NCBI GenBank assembly: GCA_964629875.1 | Contig: CAZVRK010000017.1 | Coordinates: 1-39,383 of the forward strand | Reading direction: 5' to 3' | DNA length: 39,383 nt | DNA from: UBA3495 sp964629875 | Lineage (GTDB): Bacteria; Chloroflexota; Dehalococcoidia; Lucifugimonadales; UBA3495 | Part shown: piece after piece, positions 25,237 through 33,274 of the stretch | Layout of the letters: the number at the start of each line of letters is the position of its first letter | Position numbering within the stretch: the first letter of the stretch is position 1 | The notes under the pieces: model-generated | Databases searched by the model: none | What the model was told of the DNA's origin: nothing | The model's input: only the letters and a program-made list of their open reading frames with translations | Made by a program: the position numbers and the translations under genes

Positions 25237-25572
25237 TTGAACAAGCCACCGTACTGCGTTTTTTGCGAGATAATAGCTGGAGCAGAACCTGCAAAAATAA
25301 GATACATAGACAACGACATTATAGCCATAGTCAACAAGTTAACATGGGTACCAGTAATGCTCTTAGTTATGCCAAAACAGCATTTAACGCAAATCCAACT
25401 ATGGACTAGCGGAATCATGGATCGCATGGGAACAACTGCAGTGAACCTTGGAGCTATGTACTCACCTAATGGATTCCGTATACTTTCAAACTTCGGATAC
25501 GATGGCTTACAAAGTCAAAGTCACGGTCATTTACATGTTATAGGTGGGACTTACCTAGGTCATTACGCTTAA
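25237..25572 (+). CDS. HIT-family protein (histidine triad nucleotide hydrolase)
   Basis: This 111-residue HIT protein has the CVFCEIIAGAEPAKIRYID start with a CxxC pair, the PKQHLTQIQ segment, and the catalytic histidine triad SHGHLHVIGG near residues 98-107. HIT proteins hydrolyse nucleoside phosphoramidates and related adenylylated compounds. The start is a TTG at 25237 with GGAAG eight bases upstream. The family usually has an ATG start, but no better codon exists in frame. It follows the metallo-hydrolase by 29 bases and precedes the crotonase by 22, so it seems to travel with the catabolic run. Confidence 0.9.
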   Translation: MNKPPYCVFCEIIAGAEPAKIRYIDNDIIAIVNKLTWVPVMLLVMPKQHLTQIQLWTSGIMDRMGTTAVNLGAMYSPNGFRILSNFGYDGLQSQSHGHLHVIGGTYLGHYA

Positions 25573-25594
25573 AACAAAAGGGAGACGAAATCAC

Positions 25595-26371
25595 ATGGCG
25601 GAAACAATATTATACGAGAAGCAAGAAAATATAGTCATTATGACTCTTAACAGACCTGATGCACTAAACTCCATAAACCGACAGCTTCGTAAAGAATTAG
25701 CAGATGCGATCACCGAATTTGACGGGGACCCAACAGCATATGTTGGAATCATTACGGGGTCCGGAAGGGCATTCTGTGCAGGACGTGACCTCAAAGAAAG
25801 GGCAAATGACAATGCGGAAGGGAAACAAGCCAAGGCTAGAGACAGTATGTACCCTGACAGCCCATATATGTGGCCCCAAACTTGGAAACCTCTAATTGCT
25901 GCAGTTAACGGTTACGCCCTTGCTGGAGGCTGGTCTATAGCCCAATTATGTGATCTTAGAATAGCCTCTGAAGAAGCAAAGCTCGGTATTACTGAAACAA
26001 AATGGAGCTTATTACCACCCTTTGGCACTATATTAAGTAAGATGATTCCGCTATCTGCGGTATTAGAGCTATGCATGACGGCACAACCTGTCACAGCCCA
26101 AAGAGCATACGACATGGGATTCTTGAATAAAGTCGTACCTTCTGACCAGCTTATGGCCGAAGCTATTAACATGGCACAGCAAATAGCAGAAAATGCTCCG
26201 CTTGCAGTACAATATTTTAAAGAATTAGCATACAAAAGCTTAAACATGTCTACTCAAGATATATCTTCATTGACTTATCACATGTATGACCAATTGCTTA
26301 CAACTGAAGATTCCAAAGAAGGACCTTTAGCATTTGCAGAAAAACGTAAGCCAAATTGGAAAGGTCGATAA
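25595..26371 (+). CDS. Enoyl-CoA hydratase/isomerase (crotonase) family protein
   Basis: This 258-residue crotonase has the oxyanion-hole segments SGRAFCAGRDLKE (about 56-68) and NGYALAGGW (105-113) and the CoA-binding start MTLNRPDALNSIN. In hydratases the ALAGGGCEL segment provides one catalytic glutamate; here it reads ALAGGWSIAQL, without it. The second site is kept as Glu134 in GITETKW. The reaction may therefore be an isomerisation, C-C hydrolysis or decarboxylation instead of simple hydration. GGGAG precedes the ATG. It stands between the HIT gene and the Baeyer-Villiger monooxygenase in the same run. Confidence 0.88.
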   Translation: MAETILYEKQENIVIMTLNRPDALNSINRQLRKELADAITEFDGDPTAYVGIITGSGRAFCAGRDLKERANDNAEGKQAKARDSMYPDSPYMWPQTWKPLIAAVNGYALAGGWSIAQLCDLRIASEEAKLGITETKWSLLPPFGTILSKMIPLSAVLELCMTAQPVTAQRAYDMGFLNKVVPSDQLMAEAINMAQQIAENAPLAVQYFKELAYKSLNMSTQDISSLTYHMYDQLLTTEDSKEGPLAFAEKRKPNWKGR

Positions 26372-26398
26372 GATAAAGTTATACAGTCGGAGAACCTT

Positions 26399-28042
26399 AT
26401 GAGCACATCACAACAAACATCCTCTGAACAAACTCACAATGATAATCCCAATATGAATTACTATGACGTAATAGTCATTGGTGCTGGTGTGACAGGATTA
26501 TACGCAATATACAGACTTCGTGAGCTCGGATTAACTGTCCAATCATTCGAAGAAGGGGATGGAGTCGGGGGAACATGGTATTGGAACAGGTACCCCGGAT
26601 GTAGATTTGATTCTGAAAGTTATACCTATGGATATTCTTTCTCAGAAGAACTTCTCCAAGAATGGGATTGGAAAGAGCATTATTCTGCTCAACCAGAAAA
26701 CGAACGCTATTTGAACTACGTCGCTGATAAATTCGACCTCCGCAAGCACATAAAGCTCAATTCACGAGTATCGTCAGCAGAATTCAATGAGAACGAAAAT
26801 TTGTGGGAAATCTCAATAGAAGACGGATATAAAGCCAAAGGAAAATTCTTGATAACGGCTGTAGGAATATTATCAGCCGGCTATGTACCAAACTTTGAAG
26901 GGATACACACTTTCCATGGAACCTGGTGCCACACAGGTCGATGGCCCAAGGAAGGAATCGACTTGGCCGGTAAGCGCGTTGGTGTAATTGGAACAGGCGC
27001 CAGCGGTGTGCAACTGATCACCGAAATAGCCAAAGAAGTGGGACACTTAACGGTATTTCAAAGGACACCCAACTTCTGTGCACCTTTGAGAAATAGCGCG
27101 ATTGACTCTGAGACACAAAAACAAATTAAAGCAAATTACCCTGAAATATTCCGTATGTGTAGCGAAAGTGCAGGGTCGTTTATGCACAAATTTGATCCAC
27201 GATCAGCTATGGATGTCTCACGTGAAGAACGTACGGAGCAATTTGAACGGTTGTGGCTACAGGGTGGCTTTGCCAAATGGCTCGCAAATTTCTATGACGT
27301 AATGCTCCCAGGGCCCGCCAATGAGGACTACGCAGAATTTGTGCGAAATAAAATCAGAGAGCGCGTAAATGATCCCATAGTAGCGGAAATGCTGGTTCCG
27401 AAAGACCACATGTTTGGATCTAAAAGACTTCCATGCGAAAGCGGTTATTACGAAGTATACAACCAAGACAATGTATCACTAGTAGATGTAAAGAGAGCGC
27501 CAATCGAACGGATAACCCCCAAAGGAGTACTTACCTCAGAATCAGAGTACGACGTGGATGTATTGATATTCGCCACGGGCTATGATGCAGTTACCGGATC
27601 ACTAAATAAAATCAACATTCATGGTATTGGAGGCGAGATACTTAGCGAGAAATTTGCAGGCGGTCCCCGCACATTTATGGGCGTCACCAGCACAGGTTTC
27701 CCAAATCTATTCACAGTCAACTCAGCCTCGGTAGGTAATTTCCCTAGAGCAGCGGAAGCACTAATTGACTGGGTATCTAAAACCATTCGCTGGGTACAGG
27801 ACAAAAATTATAATCGTATCCATCCAACCATAGAATCTGAGGATGCGTGGGTTAAGCACGTCAACGAAGACGGAGCTAATATTTTGCGGACCCAAGGAGC
27901 AGAGGCAAATTCTTGGTATGTAGGGGCCAATATACCTGGAAAAGCCCGAGTGTTGTTAACAAGCCCAGACAGTGCGCCAGCAATGCGGGCAATACGGGAC
28001 GAATGCGCTGACAAAGGGTATGAAGGATTCATACTAGAGTAG
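26399..28042 (+). CDS. Baeyer-Villiger-type flavin monooxygenase
   Basis: This 547-residue protein has two Rossmann motifs, GAGVTG for FAD (about 28-33) and GTGASG for NADPH (about 198-203), with the Baeyer-Villiger fingerprint FHGTWCHTGRWP (172-183) between them. Such enzymes insert one oxygen next to a ketone to give an ester or lactone, using NADPH and O2, and are soluble. The length matches the cyclohexanone/phenylacetone monooxygenase group. GGAG precedes the first ATG; the short polar start (about 20 residues) is typical of the family. It stands downstream of the crotonase and 66 bases upstream of the LLM gene. The substrate is unknown. Confidence 0.93.
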   Translation: MSTSQQTSSEQTHNDNPNMNYYDVIVIGAGVTGLYAIYRLRELGLTVQSFEEGDGVGGTWYWNRYPGCRFDSESYTYGYSFSEELLQEWDWKEHYSAQPENERYLNYVADKFDLRKHIKLNSRVSSAEFNENENLWEISIEDGYKAKGKFLITAVGILSAGYVPNFEGIHTFHGTWCHTGRWPKEGIDLAGKRVGVIGTGASGVQLITEIAKEVGHLTVFQRTPNFCAPLRNSAIDSETQKQIKANYPEIFRMCSESAGSFMHKFDPRSAMDVSREERTEQFERLWLQGGFAKWLANFYDVMLPGPANEDYAEFVRNKIRERVNDPIVAEMLVPKDHMFGSKRLPCESGYYEVYNQDNVSLVDVKRAPIERITPKGVLTSESEYDVDVLIFATGYDAVTGSLNKINIHGIGGEILSEKFAGGPRTFMGVTSTGFPNLFTVNSASVGNFPRAAEALIDWVSKTIRWVQDKNYNRIHPTIESEDAWVKHVNEDGANILRTQGAEANSWYVGANIPGKARVLLTSPDSAPAMRAIRDECADKGYEGFILE

Positions 28043-28108
28043 ACTAAGTCGCCTAGACATTGATTAATATGCTATGATTCTCAATCAGTAAATTGGAGGT
28101 GCAACAAT

Positions 28109-29332
28109 ATGAAAGTCTGTTTCTTCCACCTTATGCCATACCAGGATCTTCCTAGTGATTTTGAGGAAAACTACCGTAGTGCATGGGTAGATGCACCCAA
28201 TAGTCTGTTTGATCCCGAAAAATGCCAAGACTATTATGATGACTACTTGGAAGAGCTCCAATTTGCCGACACAGTAGGATTCGACGGTGTCTGCGTTAAC
28301 GAACACCATAATAACGCTTATGGATTAATGCCTTCGCCAAACTTGATTGCTTCAGTATTGTCCAGAACTACTTCGAACGGCGCCCTAATAGTATTAGGAA
28401 ACAGCCTAGCGTTATATCAACCGCCAATCAGAGTGGCCGAAGAGATGGCTATGCTGGACGTTATGAGCAAAGGGAGGCTCGTAGCAGGTTTTCCAGTAGG
28501 CACATCGATGGACACAACACTGTCATATGGGCAAACCCCCATTACCCTAAGAGAAAAACATTCCGAGGCGCATGACCTGATTATGGAAGCCTGGAGTAAC
28601 CGTGAGCCCTTCATATTCAATGGTAAGTACAATCAACTACGTTATGTCAACATATGGCCTCGTCCCCTCCAACAGCCTCATCCGCCAGTTTGGATACCAG
28701 GAAGTGGTAGCTTAGAAACATGGGACTGGGTATTAGACAGGAACTACGTATATTGTTACCTAAGTTATTTTGGTTATCTCAGAGGATTAAGAGTAGTCAA
28801 TGGATTTTGGGATCGCGTATCGGAGAGAGGATTAGACGACAATCCACATAGATTAGGTTTTTTGCAGCTTGTGTGTGTATCTGAGACTGATCAGTCTGCA
28901 GAACAGGAGTACGCAGAACACGTAAAATACTTCTACCGCAAAATGCTACGAATACACCCTCCATATGCCGAAGCTCCTGGTTATAGATCAATCAATTCCA
29001 TTAGAGAGTCAATTCGGCCGCAAATAGGCGAAGAAGCACAGAAAGCAGCTGGCGAACTAGAATGGAAAGACTTTATTGAACAGGGGCATGTAATTGCAGG
29101 CAGTCCTGAAACAGTCCGTGACCAACTGATAGAAGCAGCAAAGATGCTTAGAGTCGGACATTTGATGTGTTTGTTGCATATAGGCAGTATGCCGAAAGAA
29201 CTTACCCTCAAGAATACTGAATTGTTTGCCAAGGAAGTAATGCCTGCCGTTAAAAACCTATGGACTGAATATCCTGATCCGTGGTGGCCCGAAAAGGTCA
29301 ATACTACTTCTCCTGCAGTAGTAGGAGATTAG
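28109..29332 (+). CDS. LLM-class (luciferase-like) flavin monooxygenase
   Basis: This 407-residue LLM protein starts MKVCFFHLMPYQDLP and has FDGVCVNEHHNNAYG in the first active-site segment, AEEMAMLDVMSKGRLVAGFPVGT, the PRPLQQPHPPVWIPGSG segment, and AGSPETVRDQLIEAAKMLRVGHLMCLLHIG. It belongs to the alkanal/limonene-type FMN-dependent oxygenases; the substrate is unknown. It is clearly different from the other two LLM proteins in the window (12502-13644 and 32115-33260). GGAGG precedes the ATG. It is the last plus-strand gene before the convergent fdhA-like gene; the 23 bases between them hold no clear terminator. Confidence 0.9.
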   Translation: MKVCFFHLMPYQDLPSDFEENYRSAWVDAPNSLFDPEKCQDYYDDYLEELQFADTVGFDGVCVNEHHNNAYGLMPSPNLIASVLSRTTSNGALIVLGNSLALYQPPIRVAEEMAMLDVMSKGRLVAGFPVGTSMDTTLSYGQTPITLREKHSEAHDLIMEAWSNREPFIFNGKYNQLRYVNIWPRPLQQPHPPVWIPGSGSLETWDWVLDRNYVYCYLSYFGYLRGLRVVNGFWDRVSERGLDDNPHRLGFLQLVCVSETDQSAEQEYAEHVKYFYRKMLRIHPPYAEAPGYRSINSIRESIRPQIGEEAQKAAGELEWKDFIEQGHVIAGSPETVRDQLIEAAKMLRVGHLMCLLHIGSMPKELTLKNTELFAKEVMPAVKNLWTEYPDPWWPEKVNTTSPAVVGD

Positions 29333-29355
29333 CTAGAAGTTTCAACGTTGCTCGA

Positions 29356-32094
29356 CTAGGCGCGTTCAATATTAACAGCGCAGACCTTGTATTCGGGTAT
29401 TTTTGACGTAGGATCATAAGCAGCATTGGTCAAGAAATTAGCTGCCGACTCAGATAGCTTAACAAATGGGATGAAGATCTCTCCTTCCCGCATTTTGTCA
29501 GTAACCAAAGCTGTCCCTGTTAGCTCTCCACGTCGCGAAGTTACTTTAATTTTTTGTCCATCCAACAGGCCATACTTCTCCGCATCCCCAGGGCTTACTG
29601 ATACCTGTAATTCTGGTGATCGAGCCATTAAATTAACTACTCTACGGGTGATAGTCCCTCCATGCCAATGGTAAAGAACTCTGCCGGTATTAAGCATGAT
29701 TGGGAAACGTTTATTGGGACGTTCTGCAGCGATAGGCCCTTGTTCGAAAGCCACAAATTTAGCGCGGTCACCTCTGGGGAATGTCTTTTCATATAAGAAT
29801 TCCGTCCCTGGGTGATCAACATCAGGGCATGGCCACTGGATTCCAGATTTCTGAATACGCTGGTAATTTATACCAGATATTATTGGTGTTAAGCCAGCCA
29901 TTTCTGAGAATATTTGCTCAGGATTTTTATAACGAAATTGGACTTCTAAACCTAATCCCAATTTCTCACTAACTCTGACTCCCAATTCGGAAATTATTTC
30001 CCAATCGGCCCTACCTTGACCTATCGGGTTGATTGCCTTTCTAATCCTCTGAACCCTTCTCTCACTATTAGTAAATGTTCCATCTTTCTCAGCGTAGCTT
30101 ACAGCCGGTAATACCACATCAGCTATCTGTGCCGTTTCGTGAAGAAAAATATCTTGAACGACAAGAAAATCTAACTGCGCAAACATTTTTTCAGCATGAT
30201 TAAGATCTGGCTCACTCAGCAGGGGATTTTCGCCAGTAATATACATGGCCTTAATCCCTTCGGATTTTCCTATCGATTCAACCATTTCAGTGACTACAAG
30301 CCCTTTTGTACTAGGAAGGTTTTTCCCCCACGCATCTTCGAATTTTCGTATCGATTCGGGCCGCAAGCCCTGATATCCAGGCAAACTGTCGGGCAAACAT
30401 CCCGAGTCTCCGCATCCCTGCACATTATTTTGACCTCTAAGTGGAGATATTCCCGTGCCGCGTTTCCCTATCTGTCCAGAAACCAGAGCCAAATTGAGCA
30501 ATCCATGAGCATTAGCGGTACCGTTTGTGTGCTGAGTAATACCCATGCCCCAGATCAGACAAGATCCTCCACCTTGCAATCCCGGGCCGGAACGCGTCGG
30601 AGGTGGATCAGCATATATTCGGGCGGCATCAATAAGATCTTGCTCTGGTATACCAGTAATATCCTGGACTGTTCGTGGGCTATATTCTTGAATAATCTTG
30701 AACCAATCCTCGTAACCTTCAGTCCGATTCACCACAAAAGAACGATCCGATAATCCCTCGTTTATGATTACATTAGCTATCCCATTCAATAGCGCAACAT
30801 CAGTCCCAGGCATAGGCCTAAGCCAAATATCTGCGTAATCACACATATCGATACGACGAGGATTGATAACGATTAACTTAGCTCCCCTTTCGACTATTGC
30901 TCTACGCATCCTTGATGCCGCAACAGGATGATTCGAGGTCGGATCACAACCGATCACTACTAAACAACGTGCATCTTCATAATCAGTGTATGAGTTGCTC
31001 GTCGCTCCACTGCCTAAAGATGTCAACATCGCCTCAACCGATGGAGAATGGCATAGACGAGTACAGTGGTCTATATTGTTGCTCTGCATTATCAACCGGG
31101 AAAACTTTTGTTGCACATACCCATCCTCATTAGTCGCCTTAGCAGAACACAGAGTTCCAAAAGAGCCTCCTCTATAGTCAATCAACCTACTAGAGATCAG
31201 ATCTAAAGCATCGTCCCATGTAGCCGGCATTAAGACTCCATCCCGACGAATTAATGGTTCCTTCAATCTATCAGAATGCGTTACAAAGCCCTGCCCAAAT
31301 CTTCCTTTAACACACAACATCCCCACGCTGGACAAATTATCTGGATCATCGAACACCTCTATGATATTCTCGTCGGCGTCAGTTGATATTTGTATTCCGC
31401 ACCCCACACCACAATAGGGGCACGTTGAAGATACAGGATTTAAAACAGGTAATGTTTCTTTCGAGCGTATTTCCCCAGGTGATGCGGACTTTAAATGGAT
31501 CGCCCCTGTCGGGCAAACCGAAAGACACTGGCCACAAGTAGTACATATAGACTCCACCAGAGGCTTATCCATAAATGTGCCAATTCTGCTGCCAGTCCCT
31601 GTACCCAAGTGATCTATCGCACCAATAAACTGATGTGAATCTTGACAAGCATTAACGCATCTAGCGCACAATATGCAGGCGTCCATACTAATATCAAAAA
31701 CAGGGTTACTAGTATCAGATTCCTCCCTATCTCGAGTCGCCCACGTGGTAGATGACAATCCATACTTATCAGATGCTTGTTTAAGCTGACCTAGATCTAT
31801 ATCATCTCGAACCATGCCAAGGGTTAAATCCAATATTCCTTTTCGGATACGCTCGACGCCGGAGCTATTGGTGTCCACTACCATCCCGTTGGTAGCTGGT
31901 GTTGAACATGATGCCGGCATACCTCGAACACCTTCGATTTCCACTATGCACGTACGGCAGGCGCCGATCGGTTTCATATCAGGATCTTTACACAATTGGG
32001 GGATATAGGTTCCAGACGCGTTGATAACATCTAGTACTGATTGACCTTCTTCTATATCAACTTTTCGCCCATCTAGAATTACGTGTATTGTCAT
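29356..32094 (-). CDS. fdhA: Formate-dehydrogenase-like molybdopterin oxidoreductase, alpha subunit
   Basis: This 912-residue protein follows the NAD-linked FdhA/NuoG layout: a [2Fe-2S] domain (Cys35, 46, 49, 63), a two-cluster ferredoxin domain (140-150 and 184-194), then the molybdopterin body with the [4Fe-4S] set CPYCGVGCG (225-232) and Cys261, the metal ligand Cys348 in the segment HCTRLCHSPS, and the C-terminal dinucleotide-binding domain (HWHGGTITRR). It would oxidise formate or reduce CO2; other substrates are possible. The His-Cys cluster that normally follows the [2Fe-2S] domain is not present. It is the last gene of the Mo/W run, 20 bases after the LLM gene. Confidence 0.9.
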   Translation of the reverse strand: MTIHVILDGRKVDIEEGQSVLDVINASGTYIPQLCKDPDMKPIGACRTCIVEIEGVRGMPASCSTPATNGMVVDTNSSGVERIRKGILDLTLGMVRDDIDLGQLKQASDKYGLSSTTWATRDREESDTSNPVFDISMDACILCARCVNACQDSHQFIGAIDHLGTGTGSRIGTFMDKPLVESICTTCGQCLSVCPTGAIHLKSASPGEIRSKETLPVLNPVSSTCPYCGVGCGIQISTDADENIIEVFDDPDNLSSVGMLCVKGRFGQGFVTHSDRLKEPLIRRDGVLMPATWDDALDLISSRLIDYRGGSFGTLCSAKATNEDGYVQQKFSRLIMQSNNIDHCTRLCHSPSVEAMLTSLGSGATSNSYTDYEDARCLVVIGCDPTSNHPVAASRMRRAIVERGAKLIVINPRRIDMCDYADIWLRPMPGTDVALLNGIANVIINEGLSDRSFVVNRTEGYEDWFKIIQEYSPRTVQDITGIPEQDLIDAARIYADPPPTRSGPGLQGGGSCLIWGMGITQHTNGTANAHGLLNLALVSGQIGKRGTGISPLRGQNNVQGCGDSGCLPDSLPGYQGLRPESIRKFEDAWGKNLPSTKGLVVTEMVESIGKSEGIKAMYITGENPLLSEPDLNHAEKMFAQLDFLVVQDIFLHETAQIADVVLPAVSYAEKDGTFTNSERRVQRIRKAINPIGQGRADWEIISELGVRVSEKLGLGLEVQFRYKNPEQIFSEMAGLTPIISGINYQRIQKSGIQWPCPDVDHPGTEFLYEKTFPRGDRAKFVAFEQGPIAAERPNKRFPIMLNTGRVLYHWHGGTITRRVVNLMARSPELQVSVSPGDAEKYGLLDGQKIKVTSRRGELTGTALVTDKMREGEIFIPFVKLSESAANFLTNAAYDPTSKIPEYKVCAVNIERA

Positions 32095-32114
32095 GTCTTC
32101 AACCGCATAATTAG

Positions 32115-33260
32115 TTATGATTTCAATTCGTTTAGAGCAGCGACCTGATCACGTAGCAAAGGAATCAGGTGTTTTCCATATTCGAGTGCATCAACAATAG
32201 GGTCAAACCCTCTCAGTATAAAAGCTGTACACCCTGCTTTGTAATATTCCATTAGTGACTCTACAACTTGACCTACAGTACCTACCAGGCAAGTTGTATT
32301 TCCTGCCCCTCCGCTGGCATAAGCAATCGGCATCCACAATCGTTTATCGTATATATCTTTTTCCTTTGCGAATTCAACTAACCTCTTTGATAACATAGAT
32401 TGTGCGCGTGCAGATTCCCCAGGTACTATTCTTCCTTGAGTTGCACCCTTAATCCTATCAAGTATGTCATATGCCTTCTCCCAAGCTTCGGATTCAGTCC
32501 TTCCTATAATTGGCCGGAAGGATATGCTAAATCTAATATCATTGTTATGCTGCTCGGCACGCTTTCTAATATCAATTATCCGCTGTTTAATGACTTCTAG
32601 AGGCTCTCCCAGAAACGCATAAAAATCAGCCTGCCTACTTCCAATATCTATAGCCGACGATGAAGCTCCTCCAAAAAACAAGGGCACACGAGGTTGCTGA
32701 TAACAAGAAACCGTGCTCATAGCACCATTATAGGAATAAAATTCCCCTAGACGATCTAACGGTTCTACTCCGGACCAAATATCTTTAAGTACAGAAATAT
32801 ATTCGTCAGTACGCCTATAACGGGAGTCATGGTCCAACCAGTCACCATCCTGTCTCTGCTCTACATCGCTGCCCCCAGATATAATATGTACAGCAATCCT
32901 ACCTTTGGTAAGTTGATCAAGTGTCGCAATCTTTCTGGCAGCCAGTGTAGGTGCAACGAACCCAGGTCTATGAGCTATCAAATAGCCCAGTTTTTCAGTT
33001 TTTGATGCAGCATAGCCTGCAACCTCAAAACCGTCCGGAGTACTAGAAGAATATCCTGTCAAAACCATATCAAAGTCAGACTTCTCATGAGTCACAGCAA
33101 ATTCTGCTATATAATCAGGGTCTATCCCAGGCAATACCTCACCACCTGGATTTATACCTCCACCAAAAACACTTAAACTGGCTCCCGAATTAATAGACGC
33201 CTCTTTCGCAACGCCAATCATTCCGATAACCTTGACCCCTTTACTGTCTATGTGTTCCAT
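32115..33260 (-). CDS. SsuD-like LLM flavin monooxygenase inside the Mo/W operon
   Basis: This 381-residue protein is in the alkanesulfonate-monooxygenase (SsuD) branch of LLM proteins: the ATLDQLTKGRIAVHIISGG segment, then DHDSRYRRTDEYISVLKDIW, FFGGASSSAIDIG, and SISFRPIIGRTESEAWEKA. SsuD uses FMNH2 to split an alkanesulfonate into an aldehyde and sulfite. It lies between the nuoF-like and fdhA-like genes with gaps of 14 and 20 bases, so it is cotranscribed with them and with the AOR. An aldehyde product would be a natural AOR substrate. No flavin reductase of the SsuE type is in the window. Substrate specificity is inferred only. Confidence 0.9.
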   Translation of the reverse strand: MEHIDSKGVKVIGMIGVAKEASINSGASLSVFGGGINPGGEVLPGIDPDYIAEFAVTHEKSDFDMVLTGYSSSTPDGFEVAGYAASKTEKLGYLIAHRPGFVAPTLAARKIATLDQLTKGRIAVHIISGGSDVEQRQDGDWLDHDSRYRRTDEYISVLKDIWSGVEPLDRLGEFYSYNGAMSTVSCYQQPRVPLFFGGASSSAIDIGSRQADFYAFLGEPLEVIKQRIIDIRKRAEQHNNDIRFSISFRPIIGRTESEAWEKAYDILDRIKGATQGRIVPGESARAQSMLSKRLVEFAKEKDIYDKRLWMPIAYASGGAGNTTCLVGTVGQVVESLMEYYKAGCTAFILRGFDPIVDALEYGKHLIPLLRDQVAALNELKS

Positions 33261-33274
33261 TACACTTCATCTTG

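Noticed and set aside
30196..30753. Plus-strand open frame of 185 codons inside the fdhA-like gene
   Set aside because: It is antisense to a clear molybdopterin oxidoreductase, with no ribosome site or recognisable domain; a shadow frame.
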